Shown here in pieces: positions 1 to 11,995 of a stretch of DNA of 64,000 bases. Origin of the DNA: Paralichthys olivaceus (Eukaryota > Chordata > Actinopteri > Pleuronectiformes > Paralichthyidae); the NCBI RefSeq assembly GCF_024713975.1, contig NC_091096.1:17146458-17210457 (forward strand), given 5' to 3'. The notes under the pieces were generated by a model. That model was not told the origin of the DNA and made no database searches. It worked only from the letters and a program-made list of their open reading frames with translations. Position 1 is the stretch's first letter. Every line of letters begins with the position of its first letter. Position numbers and translations under genes: made by a program.

Positions 1-858
1 TATAGCCACTAAAGGGTTTCTAATCAGGTATGTTGTTTTTATTTTATTTTATTTTCACAGGAACATTATATCATTTCACTGGAAGCAATGGATTGAGGAA
101 TCTTGTCAAATTTGATATAATTTGGCAGGACAGGGTGATACGGCCAAAAATGAGTCAATATAAGTCCATAATGAAAATGATCACGATAAATGTCACATTA
201 TTTCTTTTAGATTTAAAGACTGATTTAGCTCCTGCATGTGAAGTGGTTTTAAAATCTTCCATGTGAAAATCTGAGGTGGATCAATTATGTGTTATACCTT
301 CTCACTGTGCTTACACAGTATATTGATACATATTGAACTTTTATTATTGCAATTAGTGTAAATTATATTTCCCCGTTTATTGATATTGTTTCATTGCCCA
401 GCCTTATTATTCAGTGATGTCCGTTGAAAGCTTTGCATTGTTCCTTTTTAAAGTAAGTGAGAGTAGGTGTCAACTTTAAGGATAAATAATTGTGAAACAA
501 GATCAACAAAAATATTATAATATAATATAAGTGTTTTACAAAGGAAAAACTGAATTGAATTTAGCCCATGGAGGCAAATGAATACCATGTAAACATATTT
601 AGTTGATTTAAAGTAAGTCCAACTTTTTCAAAAAACAATAAAAAACAAATAATATGAAATCTAATAAAAAACGTGTCTTTTTAAACTGTGCAATTATATC
701 CTGTGACTGAAGAGAAACAAAAGGTGAATCTTATATCAGCTGTTTTTTTTAATTTACCACTGACTTTTTCAAAAGGATAAACATACAGTTCCATACAAAA
801 TATACAGTAAAAAATATTAAACAGTTTTCTTCCACACAGATCCTGGGTGTTCCTGTGC
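1..858. other. AT-rich 3' flank of the homeobox gene
   Basis: This stretch lies downstream of the minus-strand homeobox gene and probably includes its 3' untranslated region. It is AT-rich with many short A and T runs. The small open frames here show no recognisable domain. A TTTATT (AATAAA on the minus strand) occurs near 376, but I cannot tell whether it is the polyadenylation signal in use. Confidence 0.5.
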
Positions 859-2557
859 TCACCAGCCTATCAGTCCCTGTAATGAAGCCTGGAAGTGTCC
901 GTGGCTGAAGGGCCCCTCGCCGGCTCCTGTTAGATCCACCAGCTGGTTGTTGGACATGTGCGCAGCGCCCATGTTGGCCGCAGGAGACAAGCTGTGATAA
1001 CCGCAGCCGTACGCGCTGCTGCTGGCAAACACCGGGTTGTAATGTCCCATAGTCCCATTGTAAGGGGACGAGTGTGAGCCCGCGCCGCAGAGTTTTCCGT
1101 CCCGCACCAGCACCGGCACCGCCACCCTCCTGGGCGCAGGTGGATACCCAAGCTCCAAGGACTTGTCCTGCCTCTGCCGCTTACACTTGTACCTGCGGTT
1201 CTGGAACCAGATCTTCACCTGCGTGGAGGTGAGCTTGAGGATGCGGGCCAGCTGCTCTCTCTCCGGGGCGGACAGGTAGCGCTGCTGCCTGAAGCGCCTC
1301 TCCAGCTCGGACACTTGGGGCTGGGAGAAGAGGACCCGCGGCTTCCTGCGCAGCCTGGATCGGCTCTGCTGCTGCTGCTGCGCGCTCCTGTCGCTGCCGG
1401 GAGAACTGTCCAGTCCGCTGGTGTCTGCACAAAACACTTCAATAATATTAATGTGTTTAAATAATCCAAAATTTACAAACCATTTTTACACATGTAAAAA
1501 CAATGATTAATGGTATTTGAGGCTAAAATAAAATGAAATAAAATTCAGTTGATGGAGTTTGATGATGTCATGTGTTTCTATACCAACATTTTCATAGTAA
1601 GGTTTAACTTTTTATGGCTACTTTACTGCAAGAAACCAGATATTTACAACTGTTTTATTATATTTGCAGTACACTGTATTTGTAATATATTTTATAAAAT
1701 AAATACATACTTTGCTGCCTATTTATTCCACTTTCAAAATAAAATATTCAGTGTTGAGAAAAGTTACATGGTGTAAAATCGGTTATTGTAATGTTTTATA
1801 GATTTTTAAAAACGATATCTGAATATAGAAGTGGTTATGTGACGTTGTCCCACTTAGACAGACATAATTTATATGGATCGATTTACGTTGAAGACAAAAA
1901 TCAGTAAACAGTGCATTAAACTGTTTCATTTGGTTAATCACAGTAAACAATAAATAATAGTAACAACAATAATCCTTTAGTCACAATTCATTACTCCTTC
2001 TATTCCTTACACGTGAGTAATTATGGGCGTTTGGTGGTAAAATGTTATTAATGCTTGGTTCTCCCCATATTTGGTGGTTTATTCAATAATAATGATGTTT
2101 GGTTGAGCTTTCAAATTGAGAGATCTGAAGCAAAATGAAAATGCTACAGGTCTATAGGCCGTTTCGTCCCTGGGACCACAAGGCCCAATTCCTCCAGGTG
2201 GCCTTTAACTCCATACAAACAGCCATTAGTGTTCAAAATTAGTTTAGTTCGATGGTGATTTACAGAGTGTGTCATCTCACCCTGCTCATTTATCTCATCC
2301 TCTGCTGCTGAGTTGTGAGCGTCGAGCTTCTCCTGCGTCCCGGAGACGCACGGCTCTGACCGGCTGTCATAAAAGTCCCTGCTCCTGGACGCAGCGAGCA
2401 TGTGCTGCTGCTGTTGATGATGATGATGATGATGATGTTGCATTGGAACAACTTGGTCCATCATCAGAAATTCGTTCTCAAAGTCCCTGTGCTGCTCCAG
2501 CCTCAAAATATCCTTGACGGAAAAGGGTGTCGAGGTTGAGGTTGAACTGGGATGCAT
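859..2557 (-). CDS. nkx2.7: NK2-class homeobox transcription factor, nkx2.7/NKX2-6 type
   Basis: Two coding exons on the minus strand: 2557-2281 (277 nt) and 1424-859 (566 nt), joined by an 856-bp intron with a GTGAGA donor and a GTGCAG acceptor. The product is 280 aa. Residues about 10-20 are the N-terminal TN motif ([12 protein letters not shown]) of cardiac/pharyngeal NK2 factors. A His7-Gln4 tract follows at 41-51. The homeodomain is 118-177, with Phe8, the WFQNRR recognition helix and the NK2-diagnostic Tyr54 (Y171). The NK2-specific domain ([15 protein letters not shown]) is at about 191-205. The protein ends GLIGW, where many NK2.5-like proteins, as I recall, end GIRAW. Family members bind TNAAGTG sites in the nucleus and specify heart and pharyngeal tissue. 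The domains show an Nkx2.3/2.5/2.6/2.7-type gene. The choice of nkx2.7/NKX2-6 rests mainly on stc1 being next door, as in human 8p21, so nkx2.5 or nkx2.3 is not fully excluded. Confidence 0.88.
1425..2280 (-). other. Single intron of the NK2 homeobox gene
   Basis: This 856-bp AT-rich intron separates the TN-domain exon from the homeodomain exon, the usual split in NK2 genes. Canonical GT and AG ends are visible, and the join keeps frame (phase 1; Asp93 is split). No ORF or repeat is recognised inside. Confidence 0.8.
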
Positions 2558-2654
2558 CCCCGCAACCTTTTAGTTTGCTGCAAATTACTTTTTAAAAAAA
2601 TCCTTATTTTTACGCACTGTGCTCGAGCTGCTGGTGATGGTGACGCTGCACCTC

Positions 2655-2695
2655 TTAAGTGACTGAAGAGTGGAGGGCCTAGGAAGATTTAAATC
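2655..2695 (-). promoter_or_regulatory. Candidate core promoter with an NK2-type site
   Basis: About 130 bp upstream of the homeobox ATG is an AT-rich TATA-like block at 2686-2695 (GATTTAAATC). Just downstream, at 2655-2661 on the plus strand, is TTAAGTG, a match to the TNAAGTG site bound by NK2 factors. Autoregulation is an inference from this motif only. Confidence 0.35.
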
Positions 2696-2726
2696 ATTCA
2701 AAGGTCCGGCTGAAGCGCGAGGGAAG

Positions 2727-2890
2727 AGATAGATCTGTCACCTCTCTCCAAAACACTGGCCAACACCCTGCCTGCCTGTGCGCACAGTCCTGCAGCTGCC
2801 TTTCTTCTTCTCACCTTACAGGCACTCCTCTCAACATATCCACCCTTCCCTGGGAGGAGGCGTAATTAACAAGTTTAATTAAGAGATAAG
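2727..2890. promoter_or_regulatory. Candidate GATA sites upstream of the homeobox gene
   Basis: AGATAG at 2727-2732 and AGATAAG at 2884-2890 match the WGATAR consensus, within 350 bp of the start codon. GATA4/5/6 input into cardiac NK2 genes is well known, but short motifs like these also occur by chance. Confidence 0.3.
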
Positions 2891-5800
2891 ATCTTAGCAC
2901 CATACTAACTAGACCAAGTATAAACCTTTGAACGAACTTCTACGTTGCTTTCTGCCGATTTTCTTTTTTTCTTTTTAACAATCGATTCGTAACATGAAAG
3001 GAATTAAAAGTTCTTACATTTCCTACATTGCTTCATGGATAAACAATGCATGTTTGATAAAAGTGTGCGTTTGCATCATCAGCAATGAGTGAAACTTTTC
3101 CAGTTCAATCAAGTGTTTTAAAAGAGGTGCAGGTTAATTTATTCAGTGTAATCCATCCATCTGATGAGTCAAAGAAAAAAAGCCATCAGCGCGCAGGTCT
3201 CTGGGGTGTCTGGGGGAGGTGGGTGGGTTGAGTGATCCTGCGTGATGTTGAACAGCTTTACCATCAACATTGTTTTCCAGCCACGTTATTAGTGTTCTCA
3301 GGCCACAACAAACAGTAACACTACACCTGATGTTGTGGAAGTGGAGAGGCGGCGGCGCCAGCCCTCAATGCATGACTGAGGCCGAGGCGCGCGTCCTGCG
3401 CACAGACAGGAACCAGGACAGACACTGGCCGCACTGCAGGATGTGTGGAGGCCGCGTACGCGCCCGAGCAAAGGGTTTCAAAGCACTGACTCAAACTGAT
3501 GATTGACACTTTAGAATAAAACTCTCTATTATCTTTAAGACTTTGTAATTGAATAAAATAAAACACTGTAGGATCACTTATGATTTCTGTCTTTCCTCTG
3601 ATTGACTTTTTATTCAGTCATCATCACACTATGTACAACAAGTACAGCCAACGTCAGTCTGAAAAGTCTTTACAGATAGTGAGTGCAAACAACAATCCAG
3701 AAATATACAAAGAAAAAATGACACTAGTTCTATATTTTTTATGAATCAATGGATATCAGACACAGTTTGTCTATGTACTTCATCAATCATGGTCAAAGTA
3801 TGAGATTCCCCCTCTGCTGGTTAGGGTTAAGAGTTAGCTGTTGATTGACCATCTTCCACACTGAACAAGCAATTGAAATGTCCCTGAGAAGTTACATTCA
3901 GGTCAGTAAAAGCTGTTCTCAGGTTGATTTGTGTAGTTTTCTGCAGCTCAAAGAAAATCAGAAAAGAGCTGAATGGAAAAGAAAACAGCCAGTGAACATC
4001 CACACAGTCTGGAGAAGAGGCAAACATCTGTGAAAGTGAACCCTGTGATCTGGTATTAACTTCACTGTGGTTTATACTATAAACCCAGATGCAGTGTAGA
4101 AATCACCTCAATGCCATTAAAGGTCTGTGTGTCTGGAGTCTAACTTCAACCTGCTGCAGATTAAATCTAAAAGAGGTTTAAGGTCTTGAGTTAGGGTCAG
4201 ATGTTTACACCTCAAATAACTATATTCATTCAATCAAATTCAGATACAATCTTATTAACAGCTTTTGTTTGTTGTTTTGAAGCCACCTCTTTTCTTAGGC
4301 CTAAGAGAGACTGTAGTTTTATTAATTAGACTTTATTTTGCTGTTATCCATTTTCTAGTTGAATTTATTTTCTGAGTCAGACAGCACAACATTGAGATTT
4401 ACATTCCCTTTAGTGTCCTCCAGATCATTCACAAGACTAACGCACAATAGAAAGAAAACATGTTGCATCCAGCTCACAATATAAAAATGTTAAAGTTAAA
4501 AAAGTGGTTATTTGTACATATTGTGTAAACATACATCAGGATATTGCACACAACTGAATGAAATAACACAAATTAAATTAATCAATGAAGTAAATCGTCA
4601 TAATCCATTTATTTACTTAGTTCTGTTCACACTATTGTGGAGTGTTATTACTTCAAAATAGTATAAGTTTGTATTTATAGTTTTTCTAAATAGTTTTAGC
4701 AGGAATGTAGGGGTTAATCAGCTGGAATAAAAGTTACAACTAAGAAATGTTTTTGAAATTTTTATTTTGCTTCATTGCAATACAGTTTCTAAGGATTTAC
4801 AAACTGTATTGCAATAGGGGAGGGTGCTATATAAATTTGTACTGTAAATGTGTTTGCAAATTCTTTGCTCATGGAACACTAGAGGAAAAAAAGCCTTTAG
4901 TTATATGAGATATAAGATTAAAACATGCATATTCATTCATTCATTCTTAATTTCAGATCAGACAACTAAAGGGTTAAACTAGATTGTGCTTTCTTTGATT
5001 CTTTTCAATGCATGATTTTCCTGAAATGATATTAATAAGAATGCATTTTTATAAATTCATTTTTGCCTTTGGTAGATTGTTGCTGCATTCGTTTTGTGTG
5101 TTCTTCAACATCTGTATTTGCTGTACATGCTTCCTGCAGCTGCTGGATAAACAAAACCTTCAAACCTAACTGAAATACTCATTTCTAAAGTGATAAGAAA
5201 CCTGAACTTCAAAAGCAGAGGGGAAAAGACCTGGAGAGTTAACTGTGAGTTGTTTGACACCTCAGGGATTTCAGGGTGTTCAGTTTGATGAGTAAATGAC
5301 TTAATCACTGCGGCAGTGTTCTCTGAAGGCTCGGAGCAATGTTCCCTCTGACTCTCTGTCACTCCTTCAAATCAAAGCCTTTCCCAATGGTTCCTATATG
5401 TCCTCTCTCTGTAACATAAGACGCCAGCTGAGTAGAGTTTACCACTAAATACCCCTAATTCATCATACAGCAAAATAGGAGGCTGATAGCAGCTGAAAGA
5501 GGAGATAGAGAGGAGTGGAACTCTACCCAGCTTTTCCTTTGTCCAATTAACTGAAGGTACTCACAAAATATTATATGACATTATAGACTGACCCAGAAAT
5601 ATATGAGTTACATTCTCTATATGTTCTGTGGTTTAGGTAGAAAGCCACTGACAGGGACACATGTCAACTGAAGCTTCCTATGAAACAACTGTCATCACTT
5701 TATCACACAACATGGGCTCATTACTACTAATTAAAATCAATGATTACATTTTATTATATGTATTTAATATTAGTGTTATCTTCTATAATACTATTATATC

Positions 5801-6019
5801 TATTTTCTATCACCTGCACCAGCTGCCAAACTCTATTGAGCCATCTGACCAAATAAATGTCACTTAATCATGTTTCATCTTTTGCTTTTCTACACTCTGT
5901 CTGACTTAAAATACACAATTACTGATTGTTATTTCCTCTGTCAGTCTGTTTTTTGATTAGTCATCAGGATAACAAAACAAGTTTCAATGAAATTTGGTGA
6001 CAGGTGGGACATTAGCTAA
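2891..6019. other. Gene-free flank between homeobox gene and stc1, part 1
   Basis: No ORF here has recognisable domains or splice structure. The sequence is AT-rich and mostly unique-looking. A GC-richer patch at about 3330-3480 stands out slightly but encodes nothing I recognise. Confidence 0.5.
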
Positions 6020-6250
6020 GAAAGAAGCCAAAACAGTTTGGTGCAGATATCGCCAAAGGGGTGGATCCAGGATTTTTTAACCTTTTTATTTTTTACATTT
6101 TCACAGATCTCTCAGGGAATAATTAATGGATCTTGGTTAAAAGAAAAATAACAGGCCCATTTAGAGAACTGAGTGTGAGCAATTTGGTGCAGCTTGATTA
6201 AATTTGTATATATTATAAAAAGGTATGTTTTATTCAAACAGGTAGAAGTC
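6020..6250 (-). repeat. Teleost interspersed repeat fragment (CCGCCAAGG family)
   Basis: The run from the gtggatccaggattttt stretch to the caatttggtgcag stretch matches, from memory, a repeat very common in percomorph genomes. Its ends carry an ACCTCCGCCAAGGAGG-type inverted motif. This copy is in the opposite orientation to the copy at 9810-10105, and related pieces lie at 47976-48040 and 54490-54710. It is probably a non-autonomous element, but I cannot assign its class. Confidence 0.5.
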
Positions 6251-9200
6251 TTTTGGGATTAAATTTCTTTAGAGACAAGAGGGCAACAAAACATTGTTAC
6301 AACAATGAACGCAATACAAACAGACACTTTCAGCTGTCATACATACACAAGAACATCCACAGGGACATTTAAAGGTAGACATAAAATTACAACCCCAGCC
6401 AAACTGTGGAAGCCATTGGGAGGGAGGGGGCTGAATGTCACCAGCTCATATGGTGCCGCTCGACCAGGTGAGGTGAATCTACCTGAAGACCAAACTCCTC
6501 CCATCAGGACCCTGCAGAGCGAGGCCTCCTCAGAGACGGTCTCCACAGTCATGTTTCAAGTCAGAGCCAAACTGCAGTAACATCTCATCTGGACTTATTT
6601 GGGTAACTGTAATATTTTTGGTTCAAAAAGTGACATAGACATTTTAAGATGACTTCAGTTTTATAAAAGCATGTGTCTTCATTTATCAGCGTTCTCAGAG
6701 TCTTAATGCTTTACTTATGTAGCACATACATCTATATCAGAAATGTTGAGTGGTTGTTTCAGAAAATGATTTTGATGCACACTATTATTCTTACGGAAGT
6801 GCTGCACATGAATTCTGACTAACTAAAATGACATTTTTGGAATGACCACTTAATTCGCTATGACAGATATGACTGCTATCTGTCATATGCAAGCTTTGCC
6901 TTAAGTGTGCAGTACTTAAGTTTGTCATTTTATTTGGAACAGCTGAAGTGTGTCTGCTGGTTGTTTGCAGCATGTACGAAGGAGCTGGTGCAACCGGCTT
7001 TGAGCCACTAGATGTCTCTGTCACACTTTGTTAAATCCACGAGCTCCAACAAAAGGAGGATTTTAGCCAAGCTGGATGATCAATGACAGAGAGAATGCCT
7101 TACTGTGATTCAGTGTCTCACAGAGTTCAGGTCACAAATCACAGGACACATTTATTGTCTCTTAAAAACTAGGAGATTCTTATTAAAGGAAAGTGGACGA
7201 ACGCAATAGATTCTTAATATTACTTGTATTTTAACTTTATTTATATTGACTATCCCATATTTGAGTTTCTCTTCTATGGCCCAGTCTTATGTTGTGTTCC
7301 TCCATGTCTCAAATAAAGATGTACTGTTGTGAAATGCAAGTGAAATTTGGCACAAAGGAAATCATAGGTAAGAGCACTGTGTGGAACAGGGCTTCCTCCA
7401 CACTGCAGAGACCTGCGGAGCTTTTATTTAAAGTTCAGTGTTGAGCTGGAGAGCTGTTAGAACAGCCGGGTGCTGCAAGAGCAAGCAGCATTTGAGAGTT
7501 GGAGTGCATTTCAGTGAAGTGACCGAACATGAAGCTCAATTGGCTCAATCAGCCTGATTGCTAAGGCGGTGCAGGTTCGGTGCACAAATAGCTTAGTGTT
7601 GTGCAAAAGTGAAAAAAGATAAAAGGAAGGTGACAAAATGCAGTGAACCTATAACTTACTATTCATCTGTCCACCTATATGATCTGTGCAGCTGTGCAGT
7701 CAGGGTAAATGTTTAGTGAATTGTATTCAGCACGTCAAGAACTTAAAACTGCATTTGATTCCAAGACAAATCTAGAGATGCTGAAATGGAAAACGCTCTG
7801 TTTCATCTCTTCCCCCTGCCACTCCGGCACTTCCTTCAGTAAAAATTTGATCTAATTTTCTCTCCCGTCCTTGGGTATTTCCCCATAGAAATGAAGGGAT
7901 AGTGATTGCAGGGTGAGATTGGAGTGGATCTAATCTTCCACTGCTCTCAGTCATACTCCATTTCACTGCACATCTAATTTGTCACACTGCTGATGAATAT
8001 GCCACAAGTTTCATGGGAAAGAGAAGGACATAATGAATATAAAACACACTGGGAGAGGGGAGAGGCAATTGCCATATACCGCACTAACCACAGTGCATTG
8101 TTCATTTGTCCCGTCAAATTGCTGACACTGTGCATGCACCATGGATACGTAGCTTTCCTCCCTCAGAATGTGATCAAGTGTTATAACAGTGACAAACAGT
8201 GGTGGGTTTTTTGCTGGCCTGCAGATTGTAGGCAGACGCTTCAGTGTCTTTTATGATCATTGAGTGGAGGGTCAGTGTTTGTGCAAGGAGGGCGTGCACT
8301 CCACTGTTAAAATGCATGCATTTATATCTCATATAAACATTGTGTGCAATGCAGGCAGATGCATTTTACACACATGCACATGCATAAGGTCTGTAAAACA
8401 TTGCTGAGAAGCAGAAGGCATCATATCATTGTCTCTGAATAAAAAAAAAACCACACAAGCAGATGGTATGAATTGCATCTGCATAATGATATTCTAATTT
8501 CGTCATTATTCATTATTGCTGTGGTTGTGATTGTTAGGGTGGTGATACACTCGGCAGCAGTCCAAGCAACAGGCAACAAAGTGAATAGGCAGGGTCAAAA
8601 AATCTGTTCAAATGTTTCCTGGCAACAAGATGCCTCTGTGTGTTGAAAGCAGTAATTCCACCCCAATTGCTTTTTAAGAGCTGCCCACTACATAACTGCA
8701 GCAATGTAACCAGGCAGACCGACTCACATGTCCGCACTGACCATGCAGAGGAAAACTCTCTGGTTCTGCCCATCTGCCCTGCTGTTAAATCCATTGATGA
8801 GTGCGGAGTGAATGTCTCTTTAAAGAGGGGGATGATAGAATCAGTGTGCAGAGCTGCTGCATCACCTATCCATGAGACTGGAGAGCTGGCTGATGAGAAA
8901 GCCCTTCAGGACTCTTCTCTAAATAGGCATGAAATTATATCTCCCTCTGACTGAGATTAGCGTCCACGGAGCCTTCCGCGTTCTGCCCCCTCTTTTCCTC
9001 AGGCTCTCACAGCAAACAGGCACTCTGCAGTTTCAGCTCGTTTGTGCTCAAGTTTAAGAAAGTTCATTTTCACCAGGAGGTGCTCGCCGCGTCCTTCATC
9101 TTCCTTCGCAGGTCCTGCAGGATTCGTCACACATACACAGCACTGAGGGGATGTGGTAAACCATGTTATGTGCTGATGATTTGTGCTTAATAGAGCAGCT

Positions 9201-9809
9201 GCTTTATCATTTTCAGCATGTGCATTCCAAAGTGAAGGTCTTAATCAGTCATTTGACAATAGAAAGCTCAAAGAAACGGATGCATTCCACATTTTGTCTC
9301 AAGAATTGGATTATAGATTGTAGAACAGTCTAATGGGGGGCTTTAAAAAAAACTTTAATGTCACCAACTGGGCAGTCGTGCATGAGGACAAGGGAAGTAT
9401 CTATGTGATAATTTGAAAATAATCTTGACCCTCACCTTTTTAGATTAAGCCTGGCTGGACAGAGACAGTGTTCAGTAAGCGTAGTTAGAGAAGTCCAGAC
9501 ATTAGAGCTCAGCACCTCCGAGGTGATTCGCTGTAGACTTGGGGCAGAAATGAAGCGTGTGTCGATGTTGTGGATGCCTGCTTGCGAAACTGGTTCTTTG
9601 TGAAACAAAATGTGAATGGAAATCAAACTGTTCACCAGTCGCAGCAGTCATCTTGAGTCCACATGACACTTGTTACTCTCACATGACACACCTTGGCATT
9701 GAATACATGTTATATTACTATCAAATGAATATGTATATGAAAGGGAAGATAGGAATTATCATTGTAGAGAGTTTCATGCTGAAATGCCGACACAATGGGA
9801 TTCAGAGTA
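6251..9809. other. Gene-free intergenic DNA
   Basis: No gene recognised. The longest open frame, 8640-8954 plus (104 aa), has no domain, no splice partner and no conserved-looking motif, so I do not call it coding. The stretch 8630-8960 has even base composition without simple repeats and is noted separately as a possible conserved non-coding element. Confidence 0.5.
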
Positions 9810-10105
9810 TACCTCCACCAAGGCCTGACTTTCCTCTTATAAAACCACAAATAAATTCATTAGATCTGTGTTTTTATTTGGATCTGCAATTAGACAGTCA
9901 TAAATATCAGTCTTCTAAACCTGTCTGACTTCTTTCATCATCCATGAATTATCCTCTGACAAATAAAGGAAAATGGGTTCTTTCCTGACTCATACCGCAT
10001 CATTTGATTCATTTTTGTTGTAATCTGTCCAGTAGTTCTTGATAATCCTGCTAAAAAACAAAAAAACAAACAATGGATACGAAAACATAAGCTTCTTGGT
10101 GAACA
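9810..10105 (+). repeat. Teleost interspersed repeat with degenerate inverted ends
   Basis: The left end reads acctccaccaaggc. The right end, read on the other strand, is tgttcaccaagaagc, so the termini are imperfect inverted repeats. Internally it contains the attcattagatctgtg and atttggatctgcaa blocks typical of the family, also seen at 6020-6250, 47976-48040 and 54490-54710. The inverted ends suggest a small non-autonomous DNA element, heavily mutated. Confidence 0.55.
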
Positions 10106-11074
10106 TACTTATCAATAATCAATAATAGAAAGTCGCTGCTTCCTTGGGTCAAAGGTCAATGATCAGGGTTGTGATTGCTAAGAGTATGCTTTTGTTGATA
10201 ATTATCTTGGGTCAGAATAATCCAAACTTGCTATCCTGCTTTTTTTATTGAGTTGTGGAATTGAAGCCGAAACCGAAACAGATGCATTTCTCAAAAAAAA
10301 AAGAAAAGAAAATCTGGTGCCAAGTGTCTGGGATGATGGCAGCATCGAGGACTGTGTCTCTGTTGCCAGTTTTTATGTTGCTGAGGAAATTAGAAATGGT
10401 TACAGCCCTGGATACTATTTTGTGGAGTCATGGTTGACACATTTATTGTAGATTTTGTGGTCTGGTTTAAGGGGCTGGTGATAAAGCGAAACCAGAAAAT
10501 CCAGCAGGAGAGTTTCAGAGAACAATCTCCATGTCTTGCTCAACAGGTCATGGCAGTTTACTACTTCTATGTTTATTTGTTGTGTGGTTTTTGAGGAAAC
10601 CTATGAGCATGTTCTCAAACATTTCATTTTAAGGAGTGGGGTTGTGTTTGTGCTGCCATTGCAGTGAACCATAGATTCAGAGCATAAATGCATCTTTAAG
10701 CTTATTTACCAGCAGTGGAAAGAAAAACTTTACTCAGCTTCCATCTGCTTTTATTAAACACCAGGCTGTGGAGTTTGCTAAGAACTAAAGACATGAAGTC
10801 AGAGGCACTTCTTGGAATGTTTTACACACCCAGTCATACGGTTTACATCTATCCCGTACATATGGGCTATAGGGGCTGACTGAACCTAGTATGTTCAGGA
10901 GGCTGTTATCGTCTTCTGGGCTCCACAAACGGGATCTGTGAGATAAATGGGTGAGAACAGCCTGCTGAACACACTAGTAGGTTTAGTTTGTCCCTTTTGG
11001 CCAGGACAGATGTGTTTTTTGATAACGCCATTATCAAGACAGAGGAAAGAAAAGGCATTCACTGTCAGGGCTCT
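10106..11074. other. Gene-free intergenic DNA
   Basis: No gene, RNA or clear repeat is visible. Two overlapping short plus-strand frames at about 10248-10451 have A-rich Lys/Glu composition from an A tract and no domain. Confidence 0.45.
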
Positions 11075-11355
11075 ACAGCTGGGGGCAGCATGGTGGTGGG
11101 TCACTGGTTCAAATCCCTGTCTCTCTTTCTGGAGTTTTATTTTCTCGCCATGTAAATGTGGGATTTCTCCAGGAACTGAGACTGAGCTGACCGTAGGTGT
11201 GAATGTGAGGGTGGATGGATGTTTGCCTCTATGTTGACCCTGAGATGGATTGGCGACCTCGGTGTACCCCGCCTCTCACCCAATGTCAGCTGATTGGCTC
11301 CAGCTCCCCACACAACCCCCAATAGGATAAGCAGTGTAGGTTATGGATGAATGGC
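11075..11355 (+). repeat. tRNA-derived SINE-like repeat, diverged
   Basis: The start resembles the gggcagcacggtggtg head of a very common fish repeat. It is followed by a near-perfect Pol III B-box-like ggttcaaatcc at about 11106-11116. The body (gaccgtaggtgtgaatgtgagg, then cccgcctctcacccaatgtcagctg) and the tail ending in taggataagcagtgtaggttatggatgaatgg match the family as I remember it. Part of the middle is missing. It is not active. Confidence 0.65.
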
Positions 11356-11964
11356 TCCACATCTGTCATGACCCTTTGTCAGACTGACACGCTCCCTGAG
11401 TATACTCTTCATAAAATGAATTTTTATAAAATGGCTTTTTACGAGACATTTATTTTATTGCTTTATTTTGTCTATTGTCTGTAAAACTGTTTCAGGGCTA
11501 TATAAGTAATATATAAATATATTATTATAATAATAAATTGATCTGATAACAGTCATATCAGATAATTTAGAACAACTGAGAAGAATGACAAAGTATTTTA
11601 GGACTTTGAATTATTCAGTGTTGATGTGAATCTGTGAGGACGGATCCAAATGAGTGAAAGAAGAGCAAAGCAACATATGTGATACCATATGCCAGATATG
11701 ATAAATATTTTATTTCTGATCAGCAAAAGACACACAATTGATGCATTTGTATCTTTCATGACTTTTCAGTACAGAGGAAAAACCCAAACATATACACAGT
11801 ATGGGTATATATGTATATGGGTATATTCTAAAGTGCAAGTGATTCACAAGGGTCAATCATGCGTTACATAGCATCTGAACTTCAGTAAATCTCCTCAAAT
11901 CCTTGATAACTTTTTGAATTCAATAGTAAAATAACTGTCACTTATCTATCTATATATAAATATT

Positions 11965-11995
<31 letters not shown>

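Noticed and set aside
930..1469. Other minus-strand frames over the homeodomain exon
   Set aside because: They are shifted readings of the same exon; only the 859-1424 frame encodes the homeodomain and NK2-specific domain.
2269..2517. Plus-strand frame with a run of aspartates
   Set aside because: It is the antisense of the homeobox exon 1 His codon run; the minus strand carries the real TN-motif protein.
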